8,572 nucleotides of DNA from JAJBWD01 sp041670885 (GCA_041670885.1 JBAXYJ010000125.1:1-8572), one strand, 5' to 3'; counted from the stretch's first letter, positions 1-8,027 are shown. Program-made: numbers and translations. Notes: generated by a model from the letters alone, not told the origin.

Positions 1-1361
1 CCATTTTTACGAAGTTTTGCTTTTGCTTTAATAAAATCTCTTTCTCCGCTTCCTGTAAATCCTCCGCCGTGAAAGAAAAGAGAAATGCCTATTCCTTTAC
101 CGGGATTATTCTTAAATTCTTTTATTTTTTCATTATATGAGGACATTTCTACAGCTCTGTCAATCATCTTTGGAAGAAGAATATCATCCCTGAAGAGTCC
201 ATTAGTTGATGTCCTGTCTCCTTTTTTAAGAAGATTAATTTTCTTAAATTCCAAAACATCTATCCCAAGCTTTTTAGCAATATGGGCCATATGCATTTCA
301 ACTGCAAAGAAGGCCTGAGGAGCTCCAAAGCCTCTGAATGCCCCTGATACCACCTTATTTGTGGCAACCGCTTCTCCAAATACCTCAGCATTTTCAATGT
401 TATATACTCCCAGAGAAGCAAACATGGCTCTTTGAAGAACTACACTTGAAAGCCCGGCATAGGCTCCTGCATCCAGCTTTATGTGGGCAGTACAGCCCAA
501 TACCTTATAATCTTCGCTTATATAGCTTTTTAATTTTATATTAGACGGATGTCTCTTCGTTGTTACCTCTAAATCCTCATCTCTGTTAAATATAAGTTGA
601 ACCGGTTTTCCGGTTTTAACTGCTGCTGCTGCTACTTGTCCTCCTATTACTGAAGGATAGTCTTCCTTCCCGCCGAAAGCCCCTCCTGTAACTGCCTGGA
701 CTATTCTTACCCTGTCCGGAGGAAATCCTAAACATTCTACTACAGCATCTTTTATATAATATGGACACTGCATGGAGCCTATAACAGTGGCTACCCCATC
801 CTCATATAATCCTATAACTCCCTGAGGCTCCATATAAAGCTGCTCCTGAATGCCTGTACTATACTCTCCCTCAATCACATATTTGCTGTTTTCTTTCGCC
901 TTTTCTATGTCTCCCTTTGATAATTTGTAATCTGAAAACTTATTATCTTCACCATAAATTGGATTTTTATAATCATCATTCATTTCTAAAATAGGCTCTA
1001 ATTTTTCATATTCTACCTTTATTCCGGACAGAATATCTTCTATTATATTTTTATCAGGTCCAACTACTAAGGCTATTGGTTCTCCATAATAATTTACAAC
1101 ATCCTCTGCAAAAAACGGCTCATCGTAAACTACAATTTTAACCCTATTAATACCCGGTATATCGTTTTTGTCAACAATATAATAGCCCTTTGGAAGAGCA
1201 GGATACTCAATATTGAGTATCTTAGCTCTTACCTCTGTGCTTCTTAGTGTTTTAGCATAAAGCATTCCATCTATTTTATAATCGCCGATATATTTTGCAG
1301 TGCCTCCTATTTTTGACTCCGCATCCTGCCTGATTACGGATTCACTTATGTCAGTTTTCAT
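1..1361 (-). CDS. Xanthine dehydrogenase-family molybdopterin-binding subunit, second copy (3' end outside window)
   Basis: Catalytic large subunit of a molybdenum hydroxylase; 453 codons are visible and the C-terminus lies beyond the left edge. It was found by translating back from the edge and has no stop inside the window. It starts MKTDISESV at an ATG preceded by AGGAGGG, which overlaps the stop of the upstream gene, leaving an 11-base gap. The N-terminal a/b hammerhead domain spans about residues 15-125 and the molybdopterin-binding domain follows. GGAFGGKE (226-233) ends in Glu233 at the position of bovine xanthine oxidase Glu802. AFRGFGAPQ (341-349) carries Arg343, equivalent to Arg880. 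HGGGFTGSGE (431-440) puts a Phe near the Phe914 position. This is the xanthine-dehydrogenase pattern, so hypoxanthine or xanthine hydroxylation is likely. The catalytic Glu motif is off the edge and cannot be checked. The GFTGSGE stretch resembles, from memory, XdhD-type or selenium-dependent enzymes. Residue equivalences are by eye. Family is certain; substrate is not. Confidence 0.92.
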   Translation of the reverse strand, partial: MKTDISESVIRQDAESKIGGTAKYIGDYKIDGMLYAKTLRSTEVRAKILNIEYPALPKGYYIVDKNDIPGINRVKIVVYDEPFFAEDVVNYYGEPIALVVGPDKNIIEDILSGIKVEYEKLEPILEMNDDYKNPIYGEDNKFSDYKLSKGDIEKAKENSKYVIEGEYSTGIQEQLYMEPQGVIGLYEDGVATVIGSMQCPYYIKDAVVECLGFPPDRVRIVQAVTGGAFGGKEDYPSVIGGQVAAAAVKTGKPVQLIFNRDEDLEVTTKRHPSNIKLKSYISEDYKVLGCTAHIKLDAGAYAGLSSVVLQRAMFASLGVYNIENAEVFGEAVATNKVVSGAFRGFGAPQAFFAVEMHMAHIAKKLGIDVLEFKKINLLKKGDRTSTNGLFRDDILLPKMIDRAVEMSSYNEKIKEFKNNPGKGIGISLFFHGGGFTGSGERDFIKAKAKLRKN

Positions 1362-1372
1362 AGCAAGCCCTC

Positions 1373-3676
1373 CTATTTTCTCTTATTTAGCTCATCTAAA
1401 ATCTTCTCTGATGTTATTGGAAGCTGATTTATTCTGACTCCAACTGCATTATATACAGCATTAGCTATAGCAGCCGGAGGAGTATCTATTCCTATTTCAC
1501 CAACAGATTTAGCTCCATAAGGTCCGCTTGGTTCGAAGCTTTCTATGAATTCTACTCTGATGCTGCCTATATCCTTTCTTGTAGGTATCTTATAAGATAA
1601 AAAGTTGTTTGTAAGAAGCTTCCCATTATCTGCATACTTAACATTTTCAAACATTGCCATTCCTATTCCCTGAAGAAGCCCTCCTTCAACCTGGGCCCGA
1701 GCTAAGTTAGGATTAATTGGTGTTCCACAGTCAACCACAGCAGTATAATCAAGAAGCTCTACCTTTCCTGTTTCTGTATCTACTTCAACCTCTGCAAAGC
1801 CTGCCATAAAAGGAGCCGGAGATACATCTCCAACAAAGGATTCACAGGTCATAAGCTGTTTTTGGCCAGCACTATAATATAATTTATTTGAAAACTCGCT
1901 TAAGCTTATTGTTTGCTTTCCATCGCTGGATATTATATTTTCTCCGTCAAAATCTGCATTATCTGTTTCAAAAATTTCTGCTGCAGTTTTTTCTATCAGC
2001 TCTTTCATCTTAACAGCTGCTTTTTTTACTGCATTTCCTGATACATAGGTAGTGCTGGAAGCATATGCTCCTGTATCAAAAGGCCCTAAATCTGTGTCGG
2101 ATGAATGGACAACTACTTTCTCATATGGGACATTTAAGCCTTCTGCTGCAATCTGAGATAAAATTGTATCACTTCCGGTTCCTATATCTGTAGCTCCAAT
2201 AATAAGATTAAAGAATCCCTCATCATTAAGCTTAATAACCGCAGATGCCATATCTATTCCTGCAATTCCGGAGCCCTGCATACAAATAGCTGAGCCTAAG
2301 CCTCTTACTTTTCCATTTCCCATATCCTGCCTTGGATATTTATTTTTATAGTCTGTAAGCTCCATACCTCTGGTCATACATTCTTTTATCTTGCAGCTGT
2401 CTAATATCATGTCAACTCCCTCTGTGCCTTCTCCCATTATCTTAAATACAGGGGAGCCTTCATTCTCACCTATTACATTAATGCGTCTAAGCTCCATTGG
2501 ATCCATTCCAATTTTTTCTGCCAGCTTATCTACAGTAGCCTCTAATGCAAAATTCCCCTGAATAGCACCATATCCTCTATAAGCCCCGGCAGGTGTATTA
2601 TTAGTATATACTACCTTCCCACCGAATCTTCCTGCAATTGCTTTATTATACAGAGGCATAGTTTTAGATCCTGCTACCATAAATACAGTTAATGCATGCT
2701 CGCCATAAGCTCCTGTATTTGATAAAAGATCCATATCTATTACCTTAATTATTCCATTTTCATCGGCCCCCATAGTTACATCAAGCCTCATAGGGTGCCT
2801 TGTATAAGTAGCTTCAAATACTTCTTCTCTGGTATATATAAGTTTAGCCGGTCTTCCGGTTCTGAGTGCAGCTAAAGCTACTAAAAGTTCCCCATGAACT
2901 GCCTGTTTTCCTCCAAAGCCTCCTCCTACTCTTGGCTTTATAACCCTTATGCTGCTAAGGGGAATACCAAGAGCATGGGAGGTTATCCTTCTTACATGAA
3001 ATGGAACCTGACTTGAAGTAACAATGGTCAGCCTTCCATAGGTATCAATATAAGCAAAGCAGGTATGAACCTCCATTGCAGTATGGGCCTGAGCCTGAGT
3101 ATAATATCTTTCCTTTACTATATATTTAGAATCACTAAGTGCCTTGTCAACATCTCCAAAATGCATATGGTATTCTGCAGCAATATTCTTTACTGGGTTA
3201 AACCCAATTGGGAACATCTCATGGGCTTCCTTTTCCATATGAATAACAGATTCATTTCCCTCTGCTTTTTCAAAATCTAAAACAGGACTCAAAACCTTAT
3301 ATTTTACTTTAATTTCTTTTATTGCTTTTTCTGCTATATCAATAGTTTCAGCAGCAACTGCAGCTACCTCATCTCCAATATATCTTACGTATTCATCTAT
3401 AATAAACTTATCATGAGGTGAAGGCTCCGGGTACCCCTGTCCTGCCCTGGTAATTATATTTCTTGGAACATTTTTATGAGTCAATATGCATCTTACTCCG
3501 GGAATTTTTTCAGCTGAGGATACATCTATATCTTCTATTTTAGCAAATGCATAGGGGCTTCTCAGAACTTTAACTTTCAAAGCATTACTTGGAGCTAAAT
3601 CATTTGTGTAGGATAATCTGTCCTCAATAAGACCATGTCCTTCTTTTTTAGGAAGAGATTTATTTACTACTTTCAT
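1373..3676 (-). CDS. xdhA: Xanthine dehydrogenase molybdopterin-binding subunit, first copy (XdhA-like)
   Basis: Complete 767-residue catalytic subunit, close to the roughly 750 residues of E. coli XdhA. It binds the molybdopterin cofactor and hydroxylates a purine or related heterocycle, passing electrons to the 2Fe-2S and FAD subunits in the cytoplasm. The a/b hammerhead domain covers about residues 15-135, followed by two molybdopterin-binding domains. Visible motifs are GGGFGGKQ (251-258), AYRGYGAIQ (365-373), TDLGPFDTGAYASS (528-541) and GAKSVGEIG (721-729), whose Glu727 matches the catalytic base Glu1261 of the bovine enzyme. The position equivalent to bovine Glu802 is Gln258, and the Phe914 region reads GSGIAG (468-473). 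Both also differ from the neighbouring second subunit. E. coli XdhA, as I recall it, has a similar GGGFGNKQ. The ATG overlaps the upstream TGA as ATGA, with GGAGG seven bases ahead. Xanthine dehydrogenase is the best call from context; a different heterocycle is possible. Confidence 0.93.
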   Translation of the reverse strand: MKVVNKSLPKKEGHGLIEDRLSYTNDLAPSNALKVKVLRSPYAFAKIEDIDVSSAEKIPGVRCILTHKNVPRNIITRAGQGYPEPSPHDKFIIDEYVRYIGDEVAAVAAETIDIAEKAIKEIKVKYKVLSPVLDFEKAEGNESVIHMEKEAHEMFPIGFNPVKNIAAEYHMHFGDVDKALSDSKYIVKERYYTQAQAHTAMEVHTCFAYIDTYGRLTIVTSSQVPFHVRRITSHALGIPLSSIRVIKPRVGGGFGGKQAVHGELLVALAALRTGRPAKLIYTREEVFEATYTRHPMRLDVTMGADENGIIKVIDMDLLSNTGAYGEHALTVFMVAGSKTMPLYNKAIAGRFGGKVVYTNNTPAGAYRGYGAIQGNFALEATVDKLAEKIGMDPMELRRINVIGENEGSPVFKIMGEGTEGVDMILDSCKIKECMTRGMELTDYKNKYPRQDMGNGKVRGLGSAICMQGSGIAGIDMASAVIKLNDEGFFNLIIGATDIGTGSDTILSQIAAEGLNVPYEKVVVHSSDTDLGPFDTGAYASSTTYVSGNAVKKAAVKMKELIEKTAAEIFETDNADFDGENIISSDGKQTISLSEFSNKLYYSAGQKQLMTCESFVGDVSPAPFMAGFAEVEVDTETGKVELLDYTAVVDCGTPINPNLARAQVEGGLLQGIGMAMFENVKYADNGKLLTNNFLSYKIPTRKDIGSIRVEFIESFEPSGPYGAKSVGEIGIDTPPAAIANAVYNAVGVRINQLPITSEKILDELNKRK

Positions 3677-4125
3677 TTAATCGCCTCCAAGTATTTTTTT
3701 ATTACTCTTAAATGTCCAACATAACCTGAACACCTGCATAAGTTTCCAACAAGATAATTTTTAATGTCAGTTTCTGTAGGGTCTTTAATTTCATTTTTCA
3801 TTGCAATTACCGTAAGTATAAACCCGGGATTACAATAGCCGCATTGAACTGCTCCTTCATTTAGCATATAATTATTAATTTTTTCTGCCTCTTCTTTAAC
3901 CCCTTCTATAGTTGTTATGCTTTTACCATCTGCTTTAACAGCCAAATAAGAACAAGAAGGAACAGGCTCTCCATCTAAAAGAACTGTACAAGTACCACAG
4001 CAGCCGGTATCACAGGAATTTCTTACACTGGTATAACCCAGCTTATTTAAAACATCGTAAAGTACATCTCCCGGTTCTATATCTATATTTCTGATATAAT
4101 TATTAATATTTAAACTTATCTTCAT
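3673..4125 (-). CDS. xdhC: Xanthine dehydrogenase 2Fe-2S subunit (XdhC-like)
   Basis: Small iron-sulfur subunit that carries electrons from the molybdenum centre to FAD. It has 150 residues, typical of the family (E. coli XdhC has 159). The N-terminal plant-ferredoxin-type domain holds cluster ligands Cys38, Cys43, Cys46 and Cys58 in SCDTGCCGTC and PSCSYL. The C-terminal helical domain holds Cys95, Cys98, Cys130 and Cys132 in VQCGYC and NLCRCSG. All eight expected ligands are present. An additional Cys42 sits directly beside ligand Cys43. The start chosen is the ATG at 4125: it overlaps the TGA of the FAD gene as ATGA, has AGAGGTGG just upstream, and the protein begins directly with the conserved MKISLNINN strand. 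A longer frame to 4167 exists but adds only residues encoded inside the FAD gene. The gene overlaps the first molybdopterin subunit by four bases, which implies coupled translation and fixed stoichiometry. Confidence 0.95.
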   Translation of the reverse strand: MKISLNINNYIRNIDIEPGDVLYDVLNKLGYTSVRNSCDTGCCGTCTVLLDGEPVPSCSYLAVKADGKSITTIEGVKEEAEKINNYMLNEGAVQCGYCNPGFILTVIAMKNEIKDPTETDIKNYLVGNLCRCSGYVGHLRVIKKYLEAIK

Positions 4126-4907
4126 TTTTCCACCTCTAAAAGTGCTCTTTTTACCAGAACTGAGCATATATCCTTCCTGTACTTCTCTGATGATCTTATG
4201 TCACTTCCAAACTTAAGTTCTTCTGCTGCTATTTCTCCTGCCTTTTTTACGCTTTCTTGATTTATTCCTTCTTTATCAATATATTCCATAGCTTTATAGC
4301 AAAGCTTAGCAGATCCAGGTCTTGCACCTACAGCTATCCTGCATTTACCATCCATATTAGCTGCAGCTGCATTTAATATGGAAAAATCAGTTGAGGTATT
4401 TTTTAGGTTTAAATATTTTGCATTAATATTTCCTTTTTTTATTTCTGTTCTTAATAAAATATCTTTTTCAATATTTCCGTTCAAATATTCTTCCAGGCTT
4501 ATTATTCCTATTTTATATAAAACAACCTGAGCGTTTAGTGCTAAAAGTGTAGTCAAAAGATCTGAAAATCCATATTTGCCGCATATTGTTCCTCCAATTG
4601 TTGCCATATTTCTTATCTGAACACCCATTATGCAGGATACAGTTTTACCTAAAATTCCATCAAAATATTTATTGAGCAAATTGCTCTTCTCAATCTCTCT
4701 TAATGTTACTGCAGCTCCTATTTCTATGTTCTCTTCATTTTCTCTAATAAAGTTAAGTCCAAGCTTTCTTATATCTACGGCAGAATTAATATTTCTTTTT
4801 CCAAGATGAAGAAAAGCTCCTCCGCCTATAATAGTCCCATCTTCTTTTTCCATAATTTTATAGGCCTCTTCAATTGAATTTGGGATATAGTAACTATTGA
4901 TTTTCAA
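4122..4907 (-). CDS. xdhB: Xanthine dehydrogenase FAD-binding subunit (XdhB-like)
   Basis: FAD subunit of the molybdenum hydroxylase, the exit point for electrons to NAD+ or another acceptor. It has 261 residues, somewhat shorter than E. coli XdhB (about 292). The FAD-binding PCMH-type domain fills roughly residues 1-165, with the first FAD loop at IIGGGAFLHLG (26-36) and the second at ATIGGTICGKYGFSD (102-116). The usual second loop is closer to TIGGNI..ASP..D, so Thr replaces the Asn and the ASP part is changed. The C-terminal part (about 165-261), including RIAVGARPG, is the CO-dehydrogenase flavoprotein C-terminal type domain. The start is a TTG: AGGGAG (4917-4922) lies nine bases upstream and MKINSYYIPNSIEEA is the normal N-terminus for the family. 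It lies 48 bases after the adenine deaminase gene; no terminator or clear promoter is seen in that gap, so it is probably co-transcribed. Confidence 0.93.
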   Translation of the reverse strand: MKINSYYIPNSIEEAYKIMEKEDGTIIGGGAFLHLGKRNINSAVDIRKLGLNFIRENEENIEIGAAVTLREIEKSNLLNKYFDGILGKTVSCIMGVQIRNMATIGGTICGKYGFSDLLTTLLALNAQVVLYKIGIISLEEYLNGNIEKDILLRTEIKKGNINAKYLNLKNTSTDFSILNAAAANMDGKCRIAVGARPGSAKLCYKAMEYIDKEGINQESVKKAGEIAAEELKFGSDIRSSEKYRKDICSVLVKRALLEVEK

Positions 4908-4916
4908 ACTTACACT

Positions 4917-4922
4917 CTCCCT
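4917..4922 (-). promoter_or_regulatory. Shine-Dalgarno fixing the FAD-subunit TTG start
   Basis: AGGGAG lies nine bases upstream of TTG at 4907, within the 48-base gap after adenine deaminase. Nothing else of note is seen in that gap. Confidence 0.65.
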
Positions 4923-4955
4923 TCTAACATAAAACTCAAGGATAAATTAATTTTC

Positions 4956-6632
4956 TTATTCAAATAAGTTCACAAAAGTTCCTTTATTAAAATCATACAG
5001 ACCTCTATCTGTAATTTTAAAATATGGTATTACAGTCAGCGCCATAAAACCTAAGATTAATAATACATTTGAATCATTTTCTTTACCTTTATTTATAAAT
5101 TTATTCATCTTGTCTATTTTTTTAATAACAATCTCCGGATTCTGGTCAGTCATAATTCCAGCTATTGGAAGGCTAAGCTCTTCAACAATTTCCCCTTTAT
5201 AAAGAAGGACTATTCCTCCACCAATCTCAATTAATCTATTTGCAGCTTTTTCCAGGCAGCTGCTGCCAATCAGAATCATGTTGTGGGAATCATGGGCTAT
5301 TGTCTGAGCTATTGTTATATCTTTTAAATGAAAACCTTCTATAAAACCCACAAAATATTTTCCCGTGTTTTTATGCCTTTCAAATACCGCAATTTTTAAT
5401 ATGTCATCACCTTGAACACTTTCAATAAGCCCATTTTCTATATTTGCCTTTCTCTTTACCCTTTCTGTAATCAAAGAGTTTTTTGTTGTCTTTATAACAT
5501 TTACAGTATCTTTTTCAGCTTTTATATCAAAAGCTTCTTTTTTAACTTTTCCCATATTCATAGAGGAATTGAAGGATGATATTAAGGTATTATAGGGTTT
5601 TGCTTTAACAATCTTTCCGTTTCTGACTATTTTACTAATATTAAAATCTTTTAAATCATCTAATATTAATACGTCAGCTTTATATCCCGCCGCTAATGCT
5701 CCCCTATTCTTAAGACCATAGCATTCTGCTGAATTTAAGCTTGCTATTGTTAATGCTTTTATTGGATCTAGTCCCAGCTTTACTGAAAGTTTTACATTAT
5801 AATCTACGGAGCCTTCTCTTTCTAAATCTGTTATATCCTTATCGTCTGTGCAAAATAGAAATCTTTTATAATTATTACTGCTTACTGCCGGAAGAATTTT
5901 TTCTAAATTTCTGGCAGCAGAGCCCAGGCGGAGCATAACATATAGGCCTCTTCTTACCTTTTCAACAGCCTCAATTGGAGTTTCACATTCATGATCAGTT
6001 TTTATTCCGGATATAACATAAGCATCTAATATTTCAGGACTTATGCAGGGACTATGTCCGTCTATAATTTTATCTCTGAACATTTCCAACTTGTCCATCA
6101 TATCAGGATCAGAATTTATTACAGATGGTACATCCATTACTTCACCTAATCCTAAAACTCTGTCCCTGTGCTTAAATCTTTCCAAATCCTTTGCCAAAAG
6201 TTTTGCACCGTTATCCTCACAGGGCGTGGCAGGAACACAAGAGGGCAGCATAAAATATAAATCCACAGCTGCTTTCCTGCTGTCTTCAAGCATAAATTCC
6301 AATCCATCACTTCCTAAAACATTAGCTATTTCATGAGGATCACAGATAGCTGTCAAAACTCCTTTTTTAAGAAGTATTTGAGAAAAGACCTTTGGAGTAA
6401 CTCTAGAAGACTCTATGTGTACATGGCTGTCAATAAAAGCAGGCGTTATATATTTACCACTGCAGTCAATTTCAATAGCTCCTGAGTAATCTCCTATGCC
6501 TACTATCTTATCTTTATAAACAGCCAAATCAGCCTTAACAATCTCTCCGTTAAAAACATCAACAATATTTCCATTTTTAAGTACCATATCAGCAATTTTG
6601 CTATGAGCTGCAGCCTTAATAAAATCCTTCAT
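4956..6632 (-). CDS. ade: Adenine deaminase
   Basis: Cytoplasmic amidohydrolase that converts adenine to hypoxanthine and ammonia (EC 3.5.4.2). It supplies hypoxanthine, the substrate for the dehydrogenase encoded just downstream. It has 558 residues, near B. subtilis AdeC (577) and E. coli Ade (588). Metal-binding motifs run in the usual order: HVHIESS (His70, His72), CDPHEIANVLGSDG, GLGEVMDVPS (Glu164), DGHSP (His193), TDHECET (His214) and FCTDD (Asp263/264). The C-terminal adenine-deaminase domain is present, with FVGFIEGF, IAQTIAHDSHN, LSLPIAGIM and VIPYFKITDRGLYD. An ATG two codons upstream (6638) is in frame, but AGAGGG lies flush against it and only reaches good spacing (6 bases) for the ATG at 6632, so I prefer MKDFIKAAAHS. 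The Shine-Dalgarno overlaps the permease stop codon, indicating coupled translation. No missing key residue was noticed. Confidence 0.96.
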   Translation of the reverse strand: MKDFIKAAAHSKIADMVLKNGNIVDVFNGEIVKADLAVYKDKIVGIGDYSGAIEIDCSGKYITPAFIDSHVHIESSRVTPKVFSQILLKKGVLTAICDPHEIANVLGSDGLEFMLEDSRKAAVDLYFMLPSCVPATPCEDNGAKLLAKDLERFKHRDRVLGLGEVMDVPSVINSDPDMMDKLEMFRDKIIDGHSPCISPEILDAYVISGIKTDHECETPIEAVEKVRRGLYVMLRLGSAARNLEKILPAVSSNNYKRFLFCTDDKDITDLEREGSVDYNVKLSVKLGLDPIKALTIASLNSAECYGLKNRGALAAGYKADVLILDDLKDFNISKIVRNGKIVKAKPYNTLISSFNSSMNMGKVKKEAFDIKAEKDTVNVIKTTKNSLITERVKRKANIENGLIESVQGDDILKIAVFERHKNTGKYFVGFIEGFHLKDITIAQTIAHDSHNMILIGSSCLEKAANRLIEIGGGIVLLYKGEIVEELSLPIAGIMTDQNPEIVIKKIDKMNKFINKGKENDSNVLLILGFMALTVIPYFKITDRGLYDFNKGTFVNLFE

Positions 6633-6638
6633 AAACAT

Positions 6639-6644
6639 CCCTCT
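6639..6644 (-). promoter_or_regulatory. Shine-Dalgarno choosing the second ATG of adenine deaminase
   Basis: AGAGGG overlaps the permease stop codon TAG. It is flush against the ATG at 6638 but six bases from the ATG at 6632, so the latter is the likely start. Confidence 0.75.
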
Positions 6645-8019
6645 ATTTAATAAATATCATTTTTAAAATAAACAAAATAGCTAAAACCCACATTGTCCCT
6701 GATACTTTTTTACTCTTACCGCCTAATATATTAAATACAGCGTAAGAAACTATACCAAACATAAGACCTGTTGCTATGCTGTAGGTTAATGGCATTAGAA
6801 TTATTGTTATAAAAGCCGGAATCCCTTCTGTGAAATCATTAAAGTCAATCTTTGTAATATTTTGAATCATTAAAAGTCCAACTATTACTAAAGCCGGAGC
6901 CGTAGCACAGGTTGGTACTGCAACAAATATAGGTGCAAAGAAAATTGCTAATATAAATAATAATCCTGTAATTACTGATGTTAGTCCTGTTCTTCCACCT
7001 TCTGATACTCCTGCTGCACTTTCTACGTAAGTTGTTACAGTTGAAACTCCTACCATAGCTCCAAAGGTGGTACCTATAGCATCTGTTAATAAGGCTTTGT
7101 TTGCCCTTAAAACTTTTCCATCTTTATCAAACATATCAGCTTTTGAAGCAACTCCTACCAATGTTCCAACGGTGTCGAAGAAATCTACAAATAAGAAGGT
7201 AATCATGATAGCCATAAATTCTGAGAATAATTTAAGACTGCTTGTAAATGAAAAATCAAATTTCCAGAATATATCACCTATTCCGTAAACCTTCGCAACT
7301 CCAGCTGGAAGAGAAATTCCATATAATTTAGCAGCTGTAGCCGGTCCTATATAGAGTGCATACCCCCATGCTATGCCGGTACATATTAATATTCCCCAAA
7401 GTATAGCTCCTCTTACTTTTTTGTGCATCATAATTCCTATAATTACAATTCCAGTAATGGCAATTAAAACTCTTGGATCATATAAAGCTCCAAGTTTTAC
7501 TAAGGTTGCATCGTCATTAACAATTATCTTTGCGTCTTGAAAACCAATGAATGCAATAAATAATCCAATACCTGCACTAACTGCTATCTTTAATGAGTTA
7601 GGAATAGCATTTACTACCAGTTCTCTTATCTTTGTTAACGACAGAATTATAAATATGATACCTTCAACAAAGACTGCAGTTAAAGCCAGCTGCCATGGAA
7701 TCTTCATAGCACCGCATACAGTAAAGGCGAAGAAAGCATTCAGCCCCATACCGGAAGCTAAAGCAAATGGCAGATTGCCATACAATCCCATAAGAATTGT
7801 AGTAAGCCCTGCTGCTAAGCATGTAGCGGTTACAAGCGGACCAATCGGCATACCCGTGGTTGACAGAAAGTTTGGATTGACTGCTATGATGTAAGCCATG
7901 GTTAAGAATGTGGTAATTCCGGCAATAACTTCTGTCTTTACATTCGTTTTGTTTTCTGAAAGCTTAAAATACCTTTCAAGAAAACCTGTGTTAGTTACGG
8001 TTTCTGGATTTTTACCCAA
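6643..8019 (-). CDS. NCS2-family (AzgA/PbuG-type) purine permease
   Basis: Polytopic membrane transporter for purine bases (adenine, guanine or hypoxanthine) of the AzgA branch of the NCS2 family, normally proton-coupled. It has 458 residues, close to B. subtilis PbuG (about 440). Visible family segments are TFLTMAYIIAVNP (37-49), ALASGMGLNAFFAF (86-99), AVSAGIGLFIAFIGFQ (146-161), FVDFFDTVGTLVG (277-289) and TTYVESAAGVSEGGRTG (329-345). The last two are the conserved substrate-site signatures of the group. Many hydrophobic spans fit the 12-14 transmembrane segments of the family, and there is no cleavable signal peptide. The start is a TTG eight bases after a perfect AGGAGG; no ATG fits. It is the first gene after the 223-base regulatory gap and runs into adenine deaminase, so adenine is a likely cargo. 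The exact base preference cannot be read from sequence. Confidence 0.95.
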   Translation of the reverse strand: MGKNPETVTNTGFLERYFKLSENKTNVKTEVIAGITTFLTMAYIIAVNPNFLSTTGMPIGPLVTATCLAAGLTTILMGLYGNLPFALASGMGLNAFFAFTVCGAMKIPWQLALTAVFVEGIIFIILSLTKIRELVVNAIPNSLKIAVSAGIGLFIAFIGFQDAKIIVNDDATLVKLGALYDPRVLIAITGIVIIGIMMHKKVRGAILWGILICTGIAWGYALYIGPATAAKLYGISLPAGVAKVYGIGDIFWKFDFSFTSSLKLFSEFMAIMITFLFVDFFDTVGTLVGVASKADMFDKDGKVLRANKALLTDAIGTTFGAMVGVSTVTTYVESAAGVSEGGRTGLTSVITGLLFILAIFFAPIFVAVPTCATAPALVIVGLLMIQNITKIDFNDFTEGIPAFITIILMPLTYSIATGLMFGIVSYAVFNILGGKSKKVSGTMWVLAILFILKMIFIK

Positions 8020-8027
8020 AACAAATA

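Noticed and set aside
1..3676. Frameshifted or split single molybdopterin gene
   Set aside because: Each copy has its own N-terminal hammerhead domain, start codon and Shine-Dalgarno site, and the first copy is complete to the catalytic Glu motif and stop, so they are two genes.
4126..4167. Upstream start for the 2Fe-2S subunit, adding 14 residues
   Set aside because: The added residues are encoded within the FAD gene, show no family similarity, and the ATG at 4125 has the Shine-Dalgarno site and the typical ATGA overlap.
7547..7894. Plus-strand open reading frame of 115 codons antisense to the permease
   Set aside because: It is a shadow of the permease coding frame with no recognisable domain. 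The same applies to the other plus-strand frames at 85-318, 338-544, 3065-3280, 5741-5938, 6043-6336 and 7067-7288.
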